Shown: positions 41,249-50,600 of the stretch, piece by piece
How positions within the stretch are numbered: position 1 is the stretch's first letter
Layout: each line of letters begins with the position of its first letter
Assembly: GCF_000214375.1 (NCBI RefSeq)
Contig: NC_015578.1
Span: forward strand, 2,294,001 to 2,358,000
Direction: 5' to 3'
Length of the DNA stretch: 64,000 nt
Source of the DNA: Treponema primitia ZAS-2
Lineage (GTDB): Bacteria; Spirochaetota; Spirochaetia; Treponematales; Breznakiellaceae
Made by a program: the position numbers and the translations under genes
The notes under the pieces: model-generated
The model's input: only the letters and a program-made list of their open reading frames with translations
Told to the model about the DNA's origin: nothing
The model's database searches: none

Positions 41249-42496
41249 CTAGCGCAGGAAATCTAGCAAGGTTGGGGGAAGAACCTTGGCGGCGGTCTGT
41301 AAAGCCGCCTTATGGGCAAAGTCCATCATGGCTAAATCGGTGGCCGCAGAGGCCATGTCAAGCCCTGCTTCCCGGGAAAAGGCGGCGGCCACATTGGGTA
41401 TTTCTTTGTTTAAGCGCTGCCAGGTCGCTTCCGCCCGCTCTTCCCGGCTGCCCAGCTCGGCCAGACGGCTTTCCATATTGGACAGGGCAAGGTCCATGCC
41501 GCCTATGCCCTGGCTGCCCGCAAATTCCGTGTCCCCCCGGAACAGGGCGTCCCGAAGCCGGATAACCATATCAAAGGCGGAACCACCTGAAACCCGGGCA
41601 GAAGGGTGCCAGTTGGGCGCCCCGGGATCAACAGAATTACTAATGACCCCTAAGTCTTGCAGTATCCGGGAATCCTGCCGGTCTTCCAGGCGGATCAAAT
41701 GAGGGTTGGTCCCCTCCAGGGCAATACCCTTGGTCATAGGATCGATGTATGCTTTTACCGGCGCGGAGGATTCGTTGATCTTCGCCACGATTGCAGGAAG
41801 ACTGTCCCCGGCGCCGACATTGATTTCTTCCCCGTCCACATAAAAGGCACCGCTTTCGGTAACCCGGTAATCGGAAGCATCAAAGGTGGAGAAGATCTGC
41901 ATATTCTCAGCCCAGAAAACTTCCCCGCCCCCCATATCAAGGTCGGCGTAGGCGCCTTCGCTCACCTCGGTCCTCCGGGTAGCCCCGGCGCCCCGGTATT
42001 CCACCCGGACCACCACGTTTTCACCGCCCCCGGGAACGGTTCCTTCCACCATGCGGAAGGGCTCGGTAAAGGCCTTGTCCCCCGCAAAGATCTGTTTGCC
42101 GTCGGGTCCCATAGCGTTAGAAACCGTAACGATCTCCTTGAGCAGTTCATTCACTTCCTGTGCCATGTATTTCATATCCTCAGGCGCATAGGTACCCTGG
42201 GCTCCTTGCACTGAAATTTCTCTAATCCGCTGCATCACATCAATGGCCTGCTTCATATAGTCGTCGGTGATCCGGTAGTGATCCTGTGCGTACTGGGTAT
42301 TATTCTCAAAGCGTTCAAGCCTGGTAAGGTAGGAATCGTAACGTACCGCATGGGAAGCTGCCAGAGGATCATCCCTGAGCTCGTTTATCCGGGACTGGTT
42401 GGCTATCTTTGACTGGACCTTGCTCAGCCCTTCTTCCTGGCGCCGCAGATAGTACTGCATATCCGTATTAGGCATATCCGTCGAAACTCGTCTCAT
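41249..42496 (-). CDS. flgL: Flagellar hook-associated protein 3
   Basis: Hook-filament junction protein, 415 residues. N-terminal MRRVSTDMPNTDMQYYLRRQEEGLSKVQSKIANQSRINELRDDPLAA and C-terminal helices (ASAATDLAMMDFAHKAALQTAAKVLPPTLLDFL) are flagellin-like. AAGGAG site before ATG. Follows flgK with a strong palindrome in the gap. Confidence 0.94.
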   Translation of the reverse strand: MRRVSTDMPNTDMQYYLRRQEEGLSKVQSKIANQSRINELRDDPLAASHAVRYDSYLTRLERFENNTQYAQDHYRITDDYMKQAIDVMQRIREISVQGAQGTYAPEDMKYMAQEVNELLKEIVTVSNAMGPDGKQIFAGDKAFTEPFRMVEGTVPGGGENVVVRVEYRGAGATRRTEVSEGAYADLDMGGGEVFWAENMQIFSTFDASDYRVTESGAFYVDGEEINVGAGDSLPAIVAKINESSAPVKAYIDPMTKGIALEGTNPHLIRLEDRQDSRILQDLGVISNSVDPGAPNWHPSARVSGGSAFDMVIRLRDALFRGDTEFAGSQGIGGMDLALSNMESRLAELGSREERAEATWQRLNKEIPNVAAAFSREAGLDMASAATDLAMMDFAHKAALQTAAKVLPPTLLDFLR

Positions 42497-42524
42497 ACAA
42501 ACTCCTTCTTAACACTGTTCATAA

Positions 42525-42565
42525 GGGTTAGTTGATATTCAGTAATACTGAATATCAACTAACCC
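42525..42565. repeat. Perfect 20-bp palindrome across the flgK stop codon
   Basis: Arms 42525-42544 and 42546-42565 are perfect complements around a single A. The flgK stop codon (42555-42557) lies within the structure. Not followed by T in the direction of transcription, so a processing or stability element is likelier than a terminator. Confidence 0.9.
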
Positions 42566-44435
42566 CCATTCTGTTAATAATAGTGTCCAGCAATGTGTTC
42601 ACCGTGGTGATAAACCGCGCTGCCGCCGCATAGCCGTGCTGGTACCGGATCATTGCCGACAACTCTTCGTCCACATTTACCCCGGAGACAGACGCCCGCA
42701 TATCCTTAAGGGTTTTCATGGCCAGGTTCTGGGTTTCCAGCTGCCGGCCGCTCTGCTCGCCCAAAAGGCCGATACGCCCCACTGCATCGGCGAAGTAATC
42801 GTCAAAGGTGCCCTGGCTGCCCACCATGACCCGGGTGTTCCGGATGGCGGCTATTGCCATGGCAGCCTCCCCGTTACCGGGATTGGCGGAGCGGCCGTTT
42901 TCGCCGAACCCGGCGGCCACAGAATTGACATCCCGGAGCAGGGCCGGGTTAATATCGATCCACCCGGAAGGATGGGCCACCGGCGCCACCGAATAGTCCT
43001 GCACACCCCCACTGAGAGCGGCACTGGCATCCGCCTGGGCCCAGTTATAGGCCCCCGCAGGCCCCTGCCCGTTTAACACCCCGGCATACCCGGTGAGAAA
43101 GTACCCCGAATCCTCAATGTGACGGATCACAAAATCGGGGTTGCTCGGATCTTCTGCGGGAGTCCCTTTCAGGGAAAGAAAGCCATCCCGGTTGAGCCGG
43201 GCCACCACTTCTCCACCCGCATTGTTGATACGGGTAACTACTTCGGTCACTGTATCCGTAGGATAGTAGGGAACCTGCACATTTCCTGTGGCCCCTGAAA
43301 GGGAGATAGTTCCCTCAATGCCCAACTGAGCCTGGGGTTCCAGGGCATTGGTACCGTTGATACGGAAAATATAGGAGGAATCAAATTCCCCGTCCCCATC
43401 CCGGTCATAGTTTCCGTTAAGGTTAGTAACAAAGGGATATTCCTGGAAGAATTCCTGCCCCGTAGTACCGTTAAGGCCGTAGCTTTCACGGTGTATCTCA
43501 TTGACCAGATCCACAAAGTTCATGGTCATATTGTCCAGGTTTTGTATTTCCGACTGTATGGTATTGTCCCGGAGATCAAGCAGCGCAGCCAGACTTCCGC
43601 CGCGAAAGTGGGCCTCATCCCTGGTCTCACCCCAGACGATCCGGGAATAGCCTTCGGTTTCGATACCCTGTTCCAGGTCGAACTGGCGGCCGATTTTTCC
43701 CTGGACCAGCACAAACCCGGAGGTGTGGACCATAAATTCATCCGGGTCCCGGCTGTCCACGGTAACATCAATTATTGAGGAAAGCTTGTCCACCAGAAGG
43801 TCCCGGCGGTCCAGGAGGTCATTGGGATTGTCCCCCTGGGCACGCACCTTTTGAATTTCCTTGTTCAGCCCGGCGATCTGTTTGGAAAGATCGTTCACCC
43901 GGCCTACGGTGAGCTGTATATCCTGGTTCACCATATCCTGTAGGCCCTTCAGCCCTCGGTACCGGTCATGGATGGCGTCTACCATGGTTTTGCCCCGTTC
44001 AAGCACCGCTTCCCGGGGGGCGGTATCTGCAGGGTGCCTGGAAAGTTCCTGCCAGGAATCCCAGAAGGCGTCCATACGGCTCCGCATGGAATTATCCCCC
44101 ACTTCCATGTACAGCTGTTCCATCATGCGTACATAGGGGTCCCGGGCGGTCCAGTACCCTTCCCCGGAAGCCCGGGCAACGATCTGCTGATCCAGAAGCT
44201 GGTCCCGGAGCCGTTCAATCCGCTCAACCACCGTGCCCTGCCCTATCTGGCCGGGGGTCTCCTCCCGGTTCAGCCCCGGGAGATAAATGGGCTCAAAGGG
44301 GGAAAATTCCACTCGCTGCCGGGAATAGCCCTCAGTTTCCATGTTGGAAAGGTTATGCCCCGTGGTATTCAGGGCCTGCTGATGGGCGATAACCGCCCGC
44401 TTGCCTATTTCAATTCCCGAAAAGGTAGATGTCAT
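42555..44435 (-). CDS. flgK: Flagellar hook-associated protein 1
   Basis: 626 residues. N-terminal rod-type motif SGIEIGKRAVIAHQQALNTTGHNLSNMETEGYSRQRVEF, large variable middle, C-terminal SGVNVDEELSAMIRYQHGYAAAARFITTVNTLLDTIINRMG. Joins hook to filament together with FlgL. AAGGAG precedes ATG. Confidence 0.95.
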   Translation of the reverse strand: MTSTFSGIEIGKRAVIAHQQALNTTGHNLSNMETEGYSRQRVEFSPFEPIYLPGLNREETPGQIGQGTVVERIERLRDQLLDQQIVARASGEGYWTARDPYVRMMEQLYMEVGDNSMRSRMDAFWDSWQELSRHPADTAPREAVLERGKTMVDAIHDRYRGLKGLQDMVNQDIQLTVGRVNDLSKQIAGLNKEIQKVRAQGDNPNDLLDRRDLLVDKLSSIIDVTVDSRDPDEFMVHTSGFVLVQGKIGRQFDLEQGIETEGYSRIVWGETRDEAHFRGGSLAALLDLRDNTIQSEIQNLDNMTMNFVDLVNEIHRESYGLNGTTGQEFFQEYPFVTNLNGNYDRDGDGEFDSSYIFRINGTNALEPQAQLGIEGTISLSGATGNVQVPYYPTDTVTEVVTRINNAGGEVVARLNRDGFLSLKGTPAEDPSNPDFVIRHIEDSGYFLTGYAGVLNGQGPAGAYNWAQADASAALSGGVQDYSVAPVAHPSGWIDINPALLRDVNSVAAGFGENGRSANPGNGEAAMAIAAIRNTRVMVGSQGTFDDYFADAVGRIGLLGEQSGRQLETQNLAMKTLKDMRASVSGVNVDEELSAMIRYQHGYAAAARFITTVNTLLDTIINRMGVS

Positions 44436-44446
44436 GGTTTTTCTCC

Positions 44447-44938
44447 TTACAGACTCTGGTTCAGCACCAGGCTCCGGGGCGCAGGGTCAGCCTGGACCCC
44501 CTGCCTGGTATAAAGCCGGCCCTTACGTTCAGGGAAAACCTCTTCCAGGAACCCACTCACAATAGTCTGGGCTTCGCTGAGGTAATCCGTAAGGGAATCA
44601 TTAGTGAACCGTACTTCCAGGGTTTTCATCTTGATACGCCGGTATAATTCGGAAAGTTCCCGCCGTTCAGGCTCGGGCAACCTGGCGGCAAAGCTGTAAA
44701 ACCCCACCCCTTCATGGTTAAACCCCATTTCCTTTGCCAGATCGGTGAAAATCTGCACCCTTTCCTGGTCCAGGGCTTCAAATTCATCCCCGATAGCCGC
44801 CAAAGAACCGAGGTATCCCTCAAAATCGGCCCATTCCCGGCCAGTGACTGCACCTTTCACCTGTATCTGCAAGCCCCGGATCTTCTCCAGAAGCTCAATT
44901 TCCTGCTTTAATATGACCGAACATTCACCATATTCCAT
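44447..44938 (-). CDS. flgN: FlgN-type export chaperone
   Basis: 163 residues, almost all helical: QEIELLEKIRGLQIQVKGAV, EALDQERVQIFTDLAKEMGF, ELYRRIKMKTLEVRFTNDSLTDYLSEAQTIVSGFL. Pattern and position directly before flgK fit FlgN, the secretion chaperone for FlgK and FlgL. First gene of the flgN-flgK-flgL-fliW-csrA operon. Confidence 0.8.
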   Translation of the reverse strand: MEYGECSVILKQEIELLEKIRGLQIQVKGAVTGREWADFEGYLGSLAAIGDEFEALDQERVQIFTDLAKEMGFNHEGVGFYSFAARLPEPERRELSELYRRIKMKTLEVRFTNDSLTDYLSEAQTIVSGFLEEVFPERKGRLYTRQGVQADPAPRSLVLNQSL

Positions 44939-44955
44939 ATTATACCTCTAATAGT

Positions 44956-44983
44956 GTATCGGCATTCCAAAGAGAGCGGTTAA
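44956..44983 (-). promoter_or_regulatory. Sigma-28 (FliA)-type promoter of the flgN-flgK-flgL-fliW-csrA operon
   Basis: TTAACCGC, 12 bases, GCCGATAC on the minus strand; seven of eight -10 bases match the FliA consensus. It ends 17 bases before the flgN ATG. Same 12-base spacer as the flaB promoter at 30945. Confidence 0.7.
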
Positions 44984-45103
44984 GGGGATTTTTCCCGGGC
45001 CTGACGCTGGTTGCCTTCCAAAAGAAGGAATAATCACAGATATCACGGGTTAATTAATGAATGATTCTTACTATCTTGTCGTTGTCCCAGTAATGATTTA
45101 TAG

Positions 45104-45176
45104 GGTGGATGACGGGGTTTGAACCCGCGACGACGAGATCCACAATCTCGGACTCTACCGCTGAGCTACATCCACC
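45104..45176 (-). tRNA. tRNA-His (anticodon GTG)
   Basis: Full cloverleaf on the minus strand, 73 bases including the extra 5' G (position -1) paired with C73. Anticodon loop TTGTGGA on a CGAGA/TCTCG stem, T-loop TTTGAAC. No encoded CCA. Confidence 0.95.
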
Positions 45177-45193
45177 ATGAAACATGTTCTCTA

Positions 45194-45222
45194 ATAATTG
45201 CTTAAATTGCCTGCCTTGTCAA
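45194..45222 (-). promoter_or_regulatory. Promoter of tRNA-His
   Basis: TTGACA, 17 bases, AATTAT on the minus strand, ending 18 bases before the tRNA. Confidence 0.6.
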
Positions 45223-45270
45223 GGCGTGTAATAGTATGCCACATTCCGGGGTTCTAGGTTGTTAGGGCTG

Positions 45271-45912
45271 CTAAGGTATCAGTTCCGCCCCAAGCTCAAA
45301 GGCCTTCTGTTTGTGCTGGGGGAAGACCTCCTCCCGGCGCTTCTTCCGGGCCGGCTCGTCAAACATGGTCATCTCGTATTTGGAATAGTCTGTGGTCTGC
45401 CAGGTTTCGGTGGAGATCAGGGTTTTTGCCGGGCCCAGGACACGGTCAAAAAGGTCCTCGTAAGCTTTGAATTTGGCTGTATACCCTGCAGATTCCAAAG
45501 CGGGCTCGGGAATGTTCATGGTGTAAAGCAATAACGAGGGGATACGCCGGGTTAGAAAGGTCTTTTTTTCTTTGCTATAGGTAATGTACTGGAAGGTAAG
45601 CCGCTCAACTAAGGCCCGGACAGAGGCGGTGACTTCGCTGATATAGATGGGGGAGCCGATGATAAGGGCGTCACAGCCATGGATACGGTCCAATACAGGT
45701 TTAAGATCATCCCCAGCAGCGCAACGGCCCAGGCTCTTGCCGCCCAGCTTTTTACAGGCAAAACAGCTGATACAACCCTTGAAATTCAAATCGTACAGGT
45801 TGATAAGCTCCGTTTCTGACCCCCTGGATGCGGCGCCTTTCAGGGCTTCCTCCACCAGGATATGAGTATTCCAGCCCTTGCGGGGGCTACCGTTAATGGC
45901 GATAGTTTTCAT
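45271..45912 (-). CDS. NADPH-dependent FMN reductase / flavodoxin-family protein
   Basis: 213 residues. FMN loop TIAINGSPRKGWNTHILVEEAL, Cys segment GCISCFACKKLGGKSLGRC, and IIGSPIYISEVTASVRALVERL. Same family as the gene at 15297. The ATG at 45912 follows GAGAGG; a GTG three codons earlier overlaps that site. It stands alone between two tRNA genes. Role unknown. Confidence 0.87.
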   Translation of the reverse strand: MKTIAINGSPRKGWNTHILVEEALKGAASRGSETELINLYDLNFKGCISCFACKKLGGKSLGRCAAGDDLKPVLDRIHGCDALIIGSPIYISEVTASVRALVERLTFQYITYSKEKKTFLTRRIPSLLLYTMNIPEPALESAGYTAKFKAYEDLFDRVLGPAKTLISTETWQTTDYSKYEMTMFDEPARKKRREEVFPQHKQKAFELGAELIP

Positions 45913-45978
45913 TTCAAACACCTCTCTTTGCCTATACTACTGCGGCGCCGGTTTGAAGCATAGAGGGATCTTGCCGGA

Positions 45979-46006
45979 TTGACGAAAGAGCGTCTTTTAT
46001 GATAAT
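45979..46006 (+). promoter_or_regulatory. Promoter of tRNA-Val
   Basis: TTGACG, 16 bases, GATAAT; the tRNA begins 41 bases after the -10. Confidence 0.55.
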
Positions 46007-46046
46007 TTCCATAAACCGGGTTTTCAAGCCTGTCCAGGCTAAGTCC

Positions 46047-46120
46047 GGGCGCATAGCTCAGCTGGTTAGAGCACCACGTTTACACCGTGGGGGTCAGAGG
46101 TTCGAATCCTCTTGCGCCCA
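46047..46120 (+). tRNA. tRNA-Val (anticodon TAC)
   Basis: 74 bases. Acceptor GGGCGCA/TGCGCCC, anticodon loop TTTACAC on CCACG/CGTGG, T-loop TTCGAAT, discriminator A. No encoded CCA. Confidence 0.96.
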
Positions 46121-46157
46121 AAACATTACATTTTATAGAAAAAATCACTTTTTTTAC

Positions 46158-46186
46158 TTGACATTTATTTATACAATATATATCCT
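46158..46186 (+). promoter_or_regulatory. Promoter of a candidate small RNA
   Basis: TTGACA, 17 bases, TATCCT, in an AT-rich stretch after tRNA-Val. The next signal downstream is an intrinsic terminator, with no start codon-ribosome site pair between. Confidence 0.55.
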
Positions 46187-46192
46187 AGTATT

Positions 46193-46266
46193 TATATAGT
46201 ATTTATATGTTGAAGGGATTGCCCCCACTCTCCTCCATAAACAAGGGCAGTCTCTTCAACTTTTTT
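46193..46266 (+). ncRNA. Candidate small RNA of about 74 nt
   Basis: Between a good promoter (46158-46186) and a strong terminator (arms 46209-46224 and 46245-46260, then six T). The stem has 16 pairs including two G-U; the 20-base loop CCCACTCTCCTCC... is C-rich and could pair with Shine-Dalgarno sequences. It overlaps the end of plsC on the other strand. Confidence 0.45.
46209..46266 (+). terminator. Intrinsic terminator with 16-bp stem
   Basis: GTTGAAGGGATTGCCC pairs with GGGCAGTCTCTTCAAC through two G-U pairs; TTTTTT follows. It ends whatever is transcribed from 46193, and shields the convergent plsC gene. Confidence 0.8.
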
Positions 46267-46993
46267 AAGGAGCGTCTTTCAGCATACCCGCTATTACCCC
46301 GTAAACCTGATCCGTAAGGCCCCGCTTTTCATCGGCGGAAATCTCAGCAGTTGCGATGGCAGGGGCATAGCTGACCGAAACCGGCCCTGTCTGGAGACGG
46401 CCGGTTTTTTCAAACACCTCATAGCTGCCGGCTATAGCCAAGGGGACCATGGGACACCCGGCCTTGGTGGCTAATTTGAGGGAACCTGATTTGAAAGGAA
46501 GGAGACCCTGGCCTTTGCTCCGGGTGCCCTCGGGGAAGATGATCATGGAGCCACCGGCCTTGATTCGCCCTATCCCCTCGTTAATGGTACCCACCGCTTT
46601 CCGTATATTCTTCCGATCAATGAAGAGCCCCCCTATAAGCAGAATCCAGATATTAAGGAAGGGGATAAGGGCCAATTCTTTTTTTGCGATAAACCCGATT
46701 GGGCGGCCCACAGTAGCCAGGATCAACACAATGTCTAAGATACTGTTGTGGTTGCCCACCAGACAGAACCCGCCTTTTCGGGGCACATTTTCTGTTCCAC
46801 GAATAGTAAGTTTGCAGCCCGTTGATGCCAGGGTCACAATAGCCCAGCCCTGGGCAATCTTATAGGTCAGAAAACTCATCTGCTTCTTTAAACCCAGGGA
46901 GCTTAAAAGAAAAGCTATAATCCCGAAGGGAAAAACGAAGAGCATGGACAGGCTGGTAACAAAAAAAACAAAGATCGTTCGCAATAAAACCAT
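46265..46993 (-). CDS. plsC: 1-acyl-sn-glycerol-3-phosphate acyltransferase
   Basis: Makes phosphatidic acid in the membrane. 242 residues, N-terminal membrane segment (about 1-40), acyltransferase motifs LVGNHNSILDIVL (HX4D, His and Asp present) and IIFPEGTRSKGQGLLPFKSG. Last gene after mfd and the HAD gene. GGAG precedes ATG. Confidence 0.92.
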   Translation of the reverse strand: MVLLRTIFVFFVTSLSMLFVFPFGIIAFLLSSLGLKKQMSFLTYKIAQGWAIVTLASTGCKLTIRGTENVPRKGGFCLVGNHNSILDIVLILATVGRPIGFIAKKELALIPFLNIWILLIGGLFIDRKNIRKAVGTINEGIGRIKAGGSMIIFPEGTRSKGQGLLPFKSGSLKLATKAGCPMVPLAIAGSYEVFEKTGRLQTGPVSVSYAPAIATAEISADEKRGLTDQVYGVIAGMLKDAP

Positions 46994-47025
46994 AGGGGAC
47001 TCCTTATAGAGAATCTCTAAAAACT

Positions 47026-47655
47026 TCAGTTTTTAGAGGCGCCCAGGGTTACGGACAGTGTTTCCAGATCTGCCCGGGCAGTTTTGCTGTCCTTCCAGAT
47101 AAAGGCCTGTATCCCCAGGGAACGGGCCTTATCAACATTAACGGCTATATCGTCAAAAAAAGCCATCTCTTCCGGCTCTAAGCCCAGGGCGGAAAGGGTT
47201 TCCCGGTAGATCTTCTCTTCCGGTTTGATCGAATCAACTTCGCAGGAGAATATCCCCCGATGGGGCAGCTGGAACACGGGTATATTTTTCCGGGCCATGG
47301 CAAGAAATTCATGAGGCATGTTGGAGAGTATCCCTAACTTCAACCCTGCATTTTTAACATCCTCCATGAGCTTCACTGTTTCGGGATTTATCCTGGACCA
47401 GCTTTTCAGATCAATTGCCACCATCTGTTCCAGGGCTGTCTCCGCCGGAAAAACCCCGGCCTTTGCCAAAAAGCCCCGGTAATATTCAATCCCCGTCAGG
47501 GTCCCCCGGTCATATTCGCCCCGGGCCGCCCAGAGCAGGGGCTCAAAACGCGGCCTTTCCATCCCCGCAATAGCCACTAGCTCATCTATCACCCCCGTAT
47601 CCTGGGGTAAAGAAATTACATTCCCAAAATCAAAAGCCACACCTTTAATCGACAC
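47026..47655 (-). CDS. HAD-superfamily hydrolase
   Basis: 209 residues. Motif I VAFDFGNVISL with the nucleophile Asp, motif II LGILSNMPHEFL, motif III Lys in SIKPEEKIYRETLSALGLEPEEMAFFDDIAVN. Subfamily IA phosphatase; substrate unknown. The GTG at 47655 has GGAG six bases before it and is preferred to a TTG at 47670. Confidence 0.85.
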   Translation of the reverse strand: MSIKGVAFDFGNVISLPQDTGVIDELVAIAGMERPRFEPLLWAARGEYDRGTLTGIEYYRGFLAKAGVFPAETALEQMVAIDLKSWSRINPETVKLMEDVKNAGLKLGILSNMPHEFLAMARKNIPVFQLPHRGIFSCEVDSIKPEEKIYRETLSALGLEPEEMAFFDDIAVNVDKARSLGIQAFIWKDSKTARADLETLSVTLGASKN

Positions 47656-47677
47656 TAGCTTCTCCTTCAAGTTTTTA

Positions 47678-50600
47678 TCAGCCCGCTAAAGCCGCCAGCT
47701 TTTCACGGATGAATTCGCTCTTTTCTTTTAAGCCTATGCTCCCGGTCTGTAATATCAGCACATTGGGGGCCTTAGGATCAAGCTTAACCCGGCCTGAAGA
47801 TTCCTTCATGAGCCGCAGGAGCCGGTCTATTTTTACCCTGGAAACCTTGCCAAATTCAACCTTCACCGAACCGCCCCGCTCCCTGAGGGAGAACACCGAG
47901 ATGTCCCGGCAGATGATGCGTATTTCAGCCAGGGCCAACAGGGATGCGGCCTCGTCCGGGGGGGGGCCGAAGCGGTCCATAAGTTCCCCGTGGAGGCTTT
48001 CCAGTTCATCCCGGGTTTTTACTGCGGCGATCTTCTTGTAGACTTCCATCTTTTCCTGAGCCCCGTCTATGTAAAAATCCGGAATGAACCCCGTGTATTC
48101 CAGCTCCAGCAGGGTTTCTGTTTCCGCCTCGTACTGGGAATTTTCCAGCCGCCGTACCGCATCGTCCAGGAGACGGAGGTAGAGGTCAAAGCCCACAGAA
48201 TAAATATCCCCGGACTGTTCCCGGCCCAGGAGGTTTCCGGCGCCCCGGATCTCCATGTCCTTCATGGCGATCTTGAACCCCGAACCCAGCTCGGTAAAGT
48301 CCGAAATAACCTGGAGCCGCTTCATGGCCAGCTCCGACAGGGCCCGGTCCCGGGGGTAGAAAAGGTACGCGTAGGCCACCCGGTCGGACCGCCCTACCCG
48401 CCCCCGAAGTTGGTACAGCTGGGACACCCCGTACATGTCCGCCCGGTCGATAATAATGGTGTTCACATTGGGAATATCGATGCCGTTCTCAATAATGGTG
48501 GTGGACACCAGGACATGGAAGCCCCCGTGAATAAACCGGTGCATCACGTCTTCCAGGTCCTGGGCGTCCATTTGCCCGTGGGCGGTTTCCACCAGCATCT
48601 CCGGCGCCAGATGTTCTATCCGTATCCGGGTTTCATTGAGGCTTTCCACCCTATTGTGCAGAAAGAATACCTGCCCGCCCCGCTCGACCTCCGCCCGTAT
48701 GGCCGCCGCAAGCCGGTCCTCGTTGTATTCGCCGATTACCGTTTCAATGGGGTGGCGGTTATTGGGAGGGGTTGCCAGGAGGCTCATGTCCCGGATCTTG
48801 AGAAGGCTCATGTGGAGGGTCCGGGGTATGGGGGTGGCGGAAAGGGTCAGGCAGTCAACATTGTGCTTGAGTTCCTTGAGACGCTCCTTGTCCTTCACCC
48901 CGAAACGCTGTTCTTCGTCAATAACAATGAGCCCCAGGTCCCGGAAACTCACATCCTTCTGGATGATCCGATGGGTCCCCACCAGTATATCTATTTCGCC
49001 CTTCTGTACCGCTTCCAGGGTCTTCCGTGCTGCGGCCCGGTCAACGAAGCGGGAGAGCATACCCAGGCGTATGGGAAACTGGGAGAACCGTTCCTGGAAA
49101 TTTTCAAAGTGCTGTTCCGCCAGTATCGTTGTGGGGGCCAGAAACGCTACCTGCTTGCCCCCCATGACAGCCTTGAAGCAGGCCCGCACCGCCACTTCTG
49201 TTTTGCCGTACCCCACGTCCCCGCAGATCAGCCGGTCCATGGGGTGGGTGCTTTCCATGTCGTCCTTAATCTCCTCCACACAGCGGAGCTGATCCTCGGT
49301 TTCGTCAAAGGGAAAGGCCGCCTCAAACATGGTCTGCCATTCGCTGTCCTGGGGAAAGGCAAAACCCCGGGAAGCCTTGCGCTTGGAGTAAAGCTCGATT
49401 AGTTTTTCTGCGATATCCTCAACGGATTTCTTGACCCGCCCCTTGCGGTTTTCCCAGCTTTTGGAACCCAGCTTGTCCATCCGTGGCGGGCTGCCTTCGT
49501 TGCCGATATAGCGCTGAACCAGGTTGACCTGCTCAATGGGGACAAAGACGATTTCTTCGCCCAGGTATTCCAGCTTGATATAGTCCCGCTCGTGCCCCAG
49601 GGCCTTTATCCGCTCAATCCCCTTAAAAAGCCCGATGCCGTAGTTTATGTGCACCACAAAGTCCCCAGGGTTAAGCTCAACAAAAGTGTCAATAGCAACG
49701 CTGCGCACCTGCTTGAGAGACCGGGGAGGCCGTTTCCGCCGGCCGAAAATCTCGTTTTCCTGGACCAGCATAAATTTACTGTCCGGCAGGGCAAAGCCCA
49801 TGGAAAGGGGCGCCGCGGCGACAGTAACCTTCTCGTCCTTGAAAAGCTCGGTCAGCCGCCCCGCCTGGGTTTCCGATTCTGCGGCCACCACCAGTTCCCA
49901 GCCCTGGGCAGCCAAAACCGAAAACTCTTCCTTGAGATAATTGATGTTGCCAAAAAAACTACGCGGGGGATCGCAGGATACCATGATCCGCTTGGCCTCA
50001 GTTTCGGCATTCCCCTTAATAGTCATGAACGACACCTGCCGGGGCAAACGTCCCGCCAGGTCCGCAAATTTCAGCAGTATCCGTTCCGGCGCCGGGACTT
50101 CCCGCTCCCGCAAAGCTTTGGTATAAAAACTGTGGTATTCCCGTTCCAGGGATTCCTGGGCGTTCTCCAGCCGTTCCCGTTCCAGATAGCAAACCCCGGC
50201 ACCAGGCGCAAAGTAGTCCGTCAGCGCCGCTGCCCCCCCTTCAAAGGCCAGGGGGAAAAACAGTTCCTCTCCGCCGGCGCCCCGCCGGGTCATCAGCTCT
50301 TCAAGCATGGCCCGGCCCTGATTGGCAAATTCCGGAAAGGATGCCAGGTTCCGGCTCAGGGTCTCTATACGCTCATCGGACCAGACCACTTCCTTCAGGG
50401 GCCGGATCACCAACTCGCCGACCTTTTCCCGGTCCCCCGGCCCCAAGCTGCTCTGGTCCACCGGGTCAAAACGCTTGATGGACTCCACCTGGTCAAAGTC
50501 AAAGAGGACCCGGTAAGCCGAATCATCCCCGCCCATGAGTATGTCCAGCACCTCCCCGCGCAGGGCGAATTCCCCGTGGACCTGGACTCGTGGAACCCGG

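Noticed and set aside
47990-49402. 470-codon plus-strand open frame opposite mfd
   Set aside because: Antisense to the Mfd helicase domain; no ribosome site and no recognisable domain. The 361-codon frame at 49592 is rejected for the same reason.
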